Assembly (NCBI GenBank): GCA_016860845.1
Contig: BOKF01000041.1
Coordinates: 10,914-74,913 of the forward strand
Origin: Chloroflexota bacterium
GTDB taxonomy: Bacteria > Chloroflexota > Anaerolineae > 4572-78 > J111
DNA: 64,000 nt
Reading direction: 5' to 3'
Both the position numbers and the translations under genes were made by a program. This document shows, in pieces, positions 60,098-64,000 of the stretch. The notes beneath the pieces were generated by a model, which searched no databases, had not been told where the DNA came from, and saw only the letters and a list, made by a program, of their open reading frames with translations. How positions within the stretch are numbered: position 1 is the stretch's first letter; every line of letters starts with the position of its first letter.

Positions 60098-60456
60098 CGT
60101 AATATCCCTCTAGTCTTCTGCCGTAACCTGATGGATCTAAAAAGTTGGTCTTTATGCGTCCCAGGTTTTTGGTCGAATTAATTGTATAATTTGGTCCCTT
60201 ATTAGACGCAGTGACATGCGTTTTTGTTCCCTCATTGGAATTTATGCTGATTATAAAGGAATTTTGTCGTCAAAGCTGGTTACGGAGGCAATTGATTTCT
60301 GGCGATCAAAAAGATGGCTAACCGTCACCAAACCGTCGCTCGGCGGGCGTTAAGTAGATTTTTGAAACAATGCCCTAACTTTTGATAGGTGACAACTCCC
60401 CGAAATTCAGATACTCTGGACTCACAAATTAAGTGTGTGGGTCAGGGGGAACAACA
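60098..60456. other. Divergent intergenic region
   Basis: No gene is seen. AT-rich stretches at 60175-60215 and 60240-60270 probably hold the promoter of the leftward PKD gene (minus-strand -10-like TATACAAT), and a weak rightward promoter (TGACAA, TACTCT near 60390-60416) may serve the hydrolase. Neither is strong enough to annotate separately. Confidence 0.4.
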
Positions 60457-61419
60457 ATGAAGAAGAAAGCACTTGTACTGGTCGTGCCGGTGATTGCAGG
60501 TGTCATTATCCTGTTTCTAGTTGGCCCCAGAGCCACAATTGATTTGAGCCTAAAACCCATTGAGCTGCCTGAAGACCTCGATCACTACTTGGCCGAATCA
60601 GAGGCCCACTTTTCAGACATTATCCCTGAGACAGAGAAAACAATTATCTGGGCTAATGCCGCCAAAACCAAAACGCCGTTGGCCGTCATTTATTTGCACG
60701 GATATTCAGCGACAAGACAAGAGGCAGCCCCGCTGTGTGATCAGATCGTTGCCCACCTGGGCGCCAATCTTTATTATGCCCGTTTGACCGGGCATGGGCG
60801 CTCTGGACAGGCATTGGCCGAAGCTACAGTTAACGACTGGCTGAACGATACCATTGAAGCGGTAGAGATTGGCAAACGCCTGGGGGATAAGGTGATCGTG
60901 ATTGGATCATCAACGGGGGGGACATTGGCCACCTGGCATGCTCTCCAGGCCAACAATGATGAGGTTCTGGCCTATGTCTTGATGTCACCTAACTTTGGCA
61001 CTAAAGATTTGAGCGGAGAAATCCTGACCTGGCCTTGGGCCGAGTACTTTGTGCCTTTGGTGGCGGGGGCGGAATACGAATGGAAACCTCTCAACCCCAA
61101 ACACACCTACTATTGGACGGAGAAATATCCAGCTAAAGCACTTATCCCGATGATGGCTTTGGTCAAGTTCGTACGCGAGTCCAAGCTGGAGAGCATCGAA
61201 AAACCACTATTGGTCATCTATTCGCCCAATGACCAAGTGATTAACCCACGGGCGGTAGAACTGGCCTATGCCAGATTTGGTTCCGCTGTCAAAAAGATGG
61301 TGGCCCGCCCTGAAAGTGAAAATCCTGAACATCACGTACTGGCCGGTGACATTCTAGCTCGAGGTGATACCGGGGATATTGCCGACATCATTTTGGAGTT
61401 CATAGGGCAAGTACAATAA
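60457..61419 (+). CDS. Membrane-associated alpha/beta hydrolase
   Basis: A 320-aa protein. Residues 5-23 (ALVLVVPVIAGVIILFLVG) are a signal anchor. The hydrolase core has oxyanion strand YLHGYSATRQE (79-89), nucleophile Ser152 in GSSTGG, the acid Asp in YSPNDQVINP, and the base His in NPEHHVLAGD. The lid region is short. Similar enzymes are carboxylesterases or monoacylglycerol lipase-like proteins of the serine aminopeptidase S33 group; the substrate is unknown. The ATG at 60457 is preferred over an upstream GTG because the polar first residues of the longer form precede the anchor and AGGGGGAA lies at the right distance. Confidence 0.8.
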   Translation: MKKKALVLVVPVIAGVIILFLVGPRATIDLSLKPIELPEDLDHYLAESEAHFSDIIPETEKTIIWANAAKTKTPLAVIYLHGYSATRQEAAPLCDQIVAHLGANLYYARLTGHGRSGQALAEATVNDWLNDTIEAVEIGKRLGDKVIVIGSSTGGTLATWHALQANNDEVLAYVLMSPNFGTKDLSGEILTWPWAEYFVPLVAGAEYEWKPLNPKHTYYWTEKYPAKALIPMMALVKFVRESKLESIEKPLLVIYSPNDQVINPRAVELAYARFGSAVKKMVARPESENPEHHVLAGDILARGDTGDIADIILEFIGQVQ

Positions 61420-61467
61420 CAGCCGATGATGAAATCGGCGCAGTCAAAACAGCAGTTTGCCGCTCTC

Positions 61468-61794
61468 TTACTTTGGCGGGGGGGCAATGCCCATCAAAAT
61501 CGTCAAGCGCTCCGTTCCCCGATTTTCGACGCCATGTGGTATGCTCGCCGCGGCCCAAACCACGTGGCCGGGGCCAACTTCGATGACCTTTTCACCCACG
61601 GTAAATAATCCGACGCCTTCCAGCACAAAGTAAAACTTATCCTGGTCGGCATGCTCATGCACATGCTGCACCTGGCCTGGCTCCAAACAGTTGAGGCCAA
61701 TCATCAGGTTTTCACCCTGAAATAAGGTGGCTTTGTAAAACTTATCGGCCTTCACCCCGACGAAATCCCTGTAATTAGCCGCATTTGTCGCCAT
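61468..61794 (-). CDS. Cupin-domain protein
   Basis: A 108-aa single cupin_2 barrel. Motif 1 is HVHEHADQDKFYFVLEGVG, with two His and a Glu for metal binding; motif 2 ends IPHGVENRG with the third His. Small cupins of this kind are dioxygenases, isomerases or metabolite-binding regulators; nothing here tells which. The ATG at 61794 has GGAGGAAATC upstream; an in-frame TTG 18 bases earlier would add six residues and lacks a ribosome site. The gene reads the same way as the radical SAM gene, 100 bases away. Confidence 0.82.
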   Translation of the reverse strand: MATNAANYRDFVGVKADKFYKATLFQGENLMIGLNCLEPGQVQHVHEHADQDKFYFVLEGVGLFTVGEKVIEVGPGHVVWAAASIPHGVENRGTERLTILMGIAPPPK

Positions 61795-61823
61795 AAGACT
61801 GATTTCCTCCAAAAAATGGCCGA

Positions 61824-61866
61824 GATTAGGGGATTAGGAGATTTCTTAAGACTTAATCCCCTAATC
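61824..61866. repeat. 13-bp inverted repeat between cupin and radical SAM genes
   Basis: GATTAGGGGATTA (61824-61836) and TAATCCCCTAATC (61854-61866) pair perfectly. On the minus strand a TTTTTT lies seven bases beyond the stem, so it may end the radical SAM transcript; the sequence itself resembles dispersed intergenic repeats. Confidence 0.55.
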
Positions 61867-61901
61867 CTCCAATCCCGGCTCTGATGATCGGTTCCGATGA
61901 T

Positions 61902-63632
61902 CTAAATTTCCAAGGGAATGTAATTATCCCCATACGCGCCCAAATTCGGGCCGAGAGCGGCCTGGTAATTGGGGCGGAGCGCCCATTCCTCGTCGCAGGC
62001 GTGGCATTTGAGGCAGCCGGCCGGGGGGCAGGCCTGGGTCAGGTCATCGCGCAGGGCGCGGCGCAAATCCCAGCTAAAAAAGGCCTTGCTGACGCCCGTT
62101 GTGACCGACTCCCAGGGTAACTTCTCGTCCATGCGGCGTTCGCGCAGAAATTCGTCCTGGCTCAATCCTTCGGCTTCCAGCGCCCGCGCCCACTCACGCA
62201 GGTTGACCTTGCGCATGCGGGCCAACACCCGGCCCAGCCGCCGGTCGCCCCGGGCCAGGGTCCCTTCGACCGCGGCCCAGGCCGGGCTGTCGCTGCGGAC
62301 GGTCACGCCGTTGGGGTTGAGCCGGTCCTGCAGGTATTTGATGCGTGTTTCCAGCGTTTCAACCGGCAGCATAGCCGCCCACTGGAAGGCGGTATGGCTC
62401 TTGGGGACGTAGGGGGTAGCGTTGATGGCGATATGGCGCGGAAAAACCTGGCGGGCGGCCAGCACCATGTGGGCGATGGCCTCGACATCCTCTTCCGTCT
62501 CCGTCGGCTGGCCGACCATAAAATACATCTTAAGCTGCGGAAAGTTATACTTGGCCGCCAATTCAACGGCATGCATAATCTGGGCGTCGGCCTGGGGCTT
62601 GTTGATGGCTTTGCGCATGCGCACGCTGCCGGCTTCGGGGGCGATGGTCAGGGTTTGGTTGCCGCTTTCGGCCAGCCCTTTGATCAGCGGCTCGCTGATC
62701 GGGTCAACCCGCATGGAAGAAGCGGTCAAGCGCGCGCCCATTTGGCGTAGTTCGATGGCAATCTGGTCAATCCAGCTATGGTCGCTGACGGCGGCGCTGA
62801 CCAGCCCAATCCGGTCACGGTGTTTCAGGCCGTGCCGGGCCGCCGCCAGCACTGTATCCAGGTGCATCTCGCGCATAGGCCGGTAGACATAGCCGGCCAT
62901 ACAGAAGCGGCAGCCCCGGCCGCAGCCACGGGCAATTTCGATCAGGGTGCGGTCGCCAAATTCGGTGTTGGGCGTGTAAATCTGGGTTACGGTGGGTTGG
63001 GTCTCGATATCCTTGACCCACACCCGGGGTACCGGGCCGTCATGGTGAAGCGCGGGTAGATACATACCATCTACCTGGGCCAGCCGTTCGTAGGCTTGGG
63101 GCCGAGGCATTTCATTAATCTCCCACAGGGCATCAATCAGCGGCGGCACAATCGCCTCACCCTCGCCGATGGCAAAGGCGTCAAAGATTTCGGCCAGCGG
63201 TTCCGGGTTGGTGTAAACGGCCGGGCCGCCGGCAATCAGCAGCGGCCAGTTCTCGTCGCGCTCGGCGGCAAACAAAGGAAAGCCGGCCTGGCGCAGCATC
63301 TGGATCACATTGAAATAATCCATTTCATAGGAGATGGTAAAGGCCACGGCCGCAAACTCGTCCAGGGGGCGCTGCGACTCCAGCGACAAAAGCGGCTCGT
63401 CGCGCTGAGAGAGCTGTTGGAAGCCGTAAAAGACACGTTCGCAGACGACGTCGGGTTCATCGTTGAACAGGCGATACAGGATGTGCAAAGCCAGGCTGCT
63501 CATGCCCACCCGGTAACTGTTCGGCCAAACCAGGGCGATGGGTAACTTGCCGCCCCAATTCTTGAGAATGGTCCCCTCTTCCTGGCTCAATATTTTCTTA
63601 GCTTGATCAATAGTACGATAGTTTTGTTTCAT
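61902..63632 (-). CDS. B12-binding-type radical SAM protein (TIGR03960-like)
   Basis: A 576-aa protein. The N-terminal part (about 25-160) resembles the B12-binding-like domain of TIGR03960 proteins (LPIALVWPNSYRVGMSSLAL). The radical SAM cluster motif is CGRGCRFC at about 237-244 within IEIARGCGRGCRFCMAGYVY, binding a 4Fe-4S cluster that cleaves S-adenosylmethionine. Later markers are TIAPEAGSVRMR and MVGQPTETEEDV. The C-terminus has CPPAGCLKCHAC, possibly a further metal site. In many bacteria the TIGR03960 gene is followed by or fused to a DUF2344 (TIGR03936) protein; that partner is absent here. Substrate unknown. Confidence 0.88.
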   Translation of the reverse strand: MKQNYRTIDQAKKILSQEEGTILKNWGGKLPIALVWPNSYRVGMSSLALHILYRLFNDEPDVVCERVFYGFQQLSQRDEPLLSLESQRPLDEFAAVAFTISYEMDYFNVIQMLRQAGFPLFAAERDENWPLLIAGGPAVYTNPEPLAEIFDAFAIGEGEAIVPPLIDALWEINEMPRPQAYERLAQVDGMYLPALHHDGPVPRVWVKDIETQPTVTQIYTPNTEFGDRTLIEIARGCGRGCRFCMAGYVYRPMREMHLDTVLAAARHGLKHRDRIGLVSAAVSDHSWIDQIAIELRQMGARLTASSMRVDPISEPLIKGLAESGNQTLTIAPEAGSVRMRKAINKPQADAQIMHAVELAAKYNFPQLKMYFMVGQPTETEEDVEAIAHMVLAARQVFPRHIAINATPYVPKSHTAFQWAAMLPVETLETRIKYLQDRLNPNGVTVRSDSPAWAAVEGTLARGDRRLGRVLARMRKVNLREWARALEAEGLSQDEFLRERRMDEKLPWESVTTGVSKAFFSWDLRRALRDDLTQACPPAGCLKCHACDEEWALRPNYQAALGPNLGAYGDNYIPLEI

Positions 63633-64000
63633 TCAGTTATTGGAATTTTTATAATAAATTTTATAAAAATCATTATACTTTTGGCTTGGTCTAAATCCAA
63701 ATTTTGCCAGTCTGAAACTTGGCCCAACTCTCAAGCATCGCTCGAACGTTACGAGGGAGGTCGGTTCGGTGACATTTGTCCTGCTTCTTCGTGACAAATA
63801 TCACTAGATATGGGAGAGTTTTTATAAGATAATAAAGAGTTGGGAGAATAAATTACTGTTTTCCCCCTATGTGCAGGACAAAAATTTCAGAGAGAACAGG
63901 AAATCATCCATTTTGAGTTGAATATCAAAAACGATGGACCGCAAATGGTCTAAGCCATAGCGAAAAAGGCTTTTGGCCAAACGTCCGTGTTTTTTGAGTT
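63633..64000. other. AT-rich intergenic region
   Basis: Contains the radical SAM promoter (63672-63700). The remainder (63701-64000) has no supported gene; short direct and inverted echoes of TTTGTC/GACAAA occur near 63776-63800 but show no clear structure. Confidence 0.5.
63672..63700 (-). promoter_or_regulatory. Promoter of the radical SAM gene
   Basis: On the minus strand TTGGAT (63700-63695) and TATAAT (63677-63672) are exactly 17 bases apart, about 40 bases before the ATG at 63632. Confidence 0.6.

Overview
The window is two joined pieces of one bacterial chromosome, probably a Chloroflexota (Anaerolineae-like) genome. That guess rests on inference: GC-rich coding sequence, very large secreted proteins built from DUF11/PKD/RHS modules, dispersed palindromic repeats that have entered coding frames, and a stand-alone TIGR03960-type radical SAM gene. 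No marker gene in the window proves the phylum.

Positions 1 to about 36.5 kb are an integrated siphovirus-like element; its left end lies outside the window. It opens with a ubiquitin-like conjugation cassette (1-2505): an E2-like PRTRC-B protein, a JAMM/JAB peptidase, a 48-aa protein and a ThiF/E1 enzyme with a C-terminal zinc ribbon. A short promoter-leader-terminator unit follows, then a LuxR-type HTH gene and a run of small genes (2.7-5.8 kb). Next comes a canonical head-to-tail order: small and large terminase, portal, Mu F-like head protein, scaffold, decoration protein, major capsid, connectors, HK97 gp10-like protein, tail terminator, tail tube, tape measure, several large tail proteins, a tail-associated glycosidase-like protein and a fibre with 16 His-x-His repeats (5.8-28.0 kb). 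The early module runs leftward (35.3-28.0 kb): an initiator with a DnaA domain I-like N-terminus, five palindromic iterons beside an AT-rich patch (a likely origin), a HerA-like ATPase, a DnaQ-like exonuclease, small coiled-coil proteins, a four-helix membrane protein with a C-terminal HTH, and an HNH nuclease. A tyrosine integrase points right toward tRNA-Arg(TCT). I recognise no endolysin and no CI-type repressor.

Positions 36.5-64 kb are host chromosome: a 953-aa secreted DUF11/PKD/kelch protein, a 5,404-aa secreted RHS protein filling a quarter of the window, a PLP-decarboxylase-like gene whose cofactor lysine is replaced by histidine, an 857-aa membrane-anchored SH3/PA14/PKD protein, an alpha/beta hydrolase, a cupin and a radical SAM protein.

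The observations most worth a second look are: (1) an E2-JAMM-E1 set carried by a phage-like element; (2) an RHS C-terminus made of four ~83-aa repeats carrying a motif also present in a small phage protein at 4234-4743, with no toxin or immunity gene visible; (3) intrinsic terminators placed in front of genes they should silence, suggesting antitermination or leader-peptide control; (4) an initiator gene whose last codons are written in its own iterons; (5) the lysine-less PLP enzyme.
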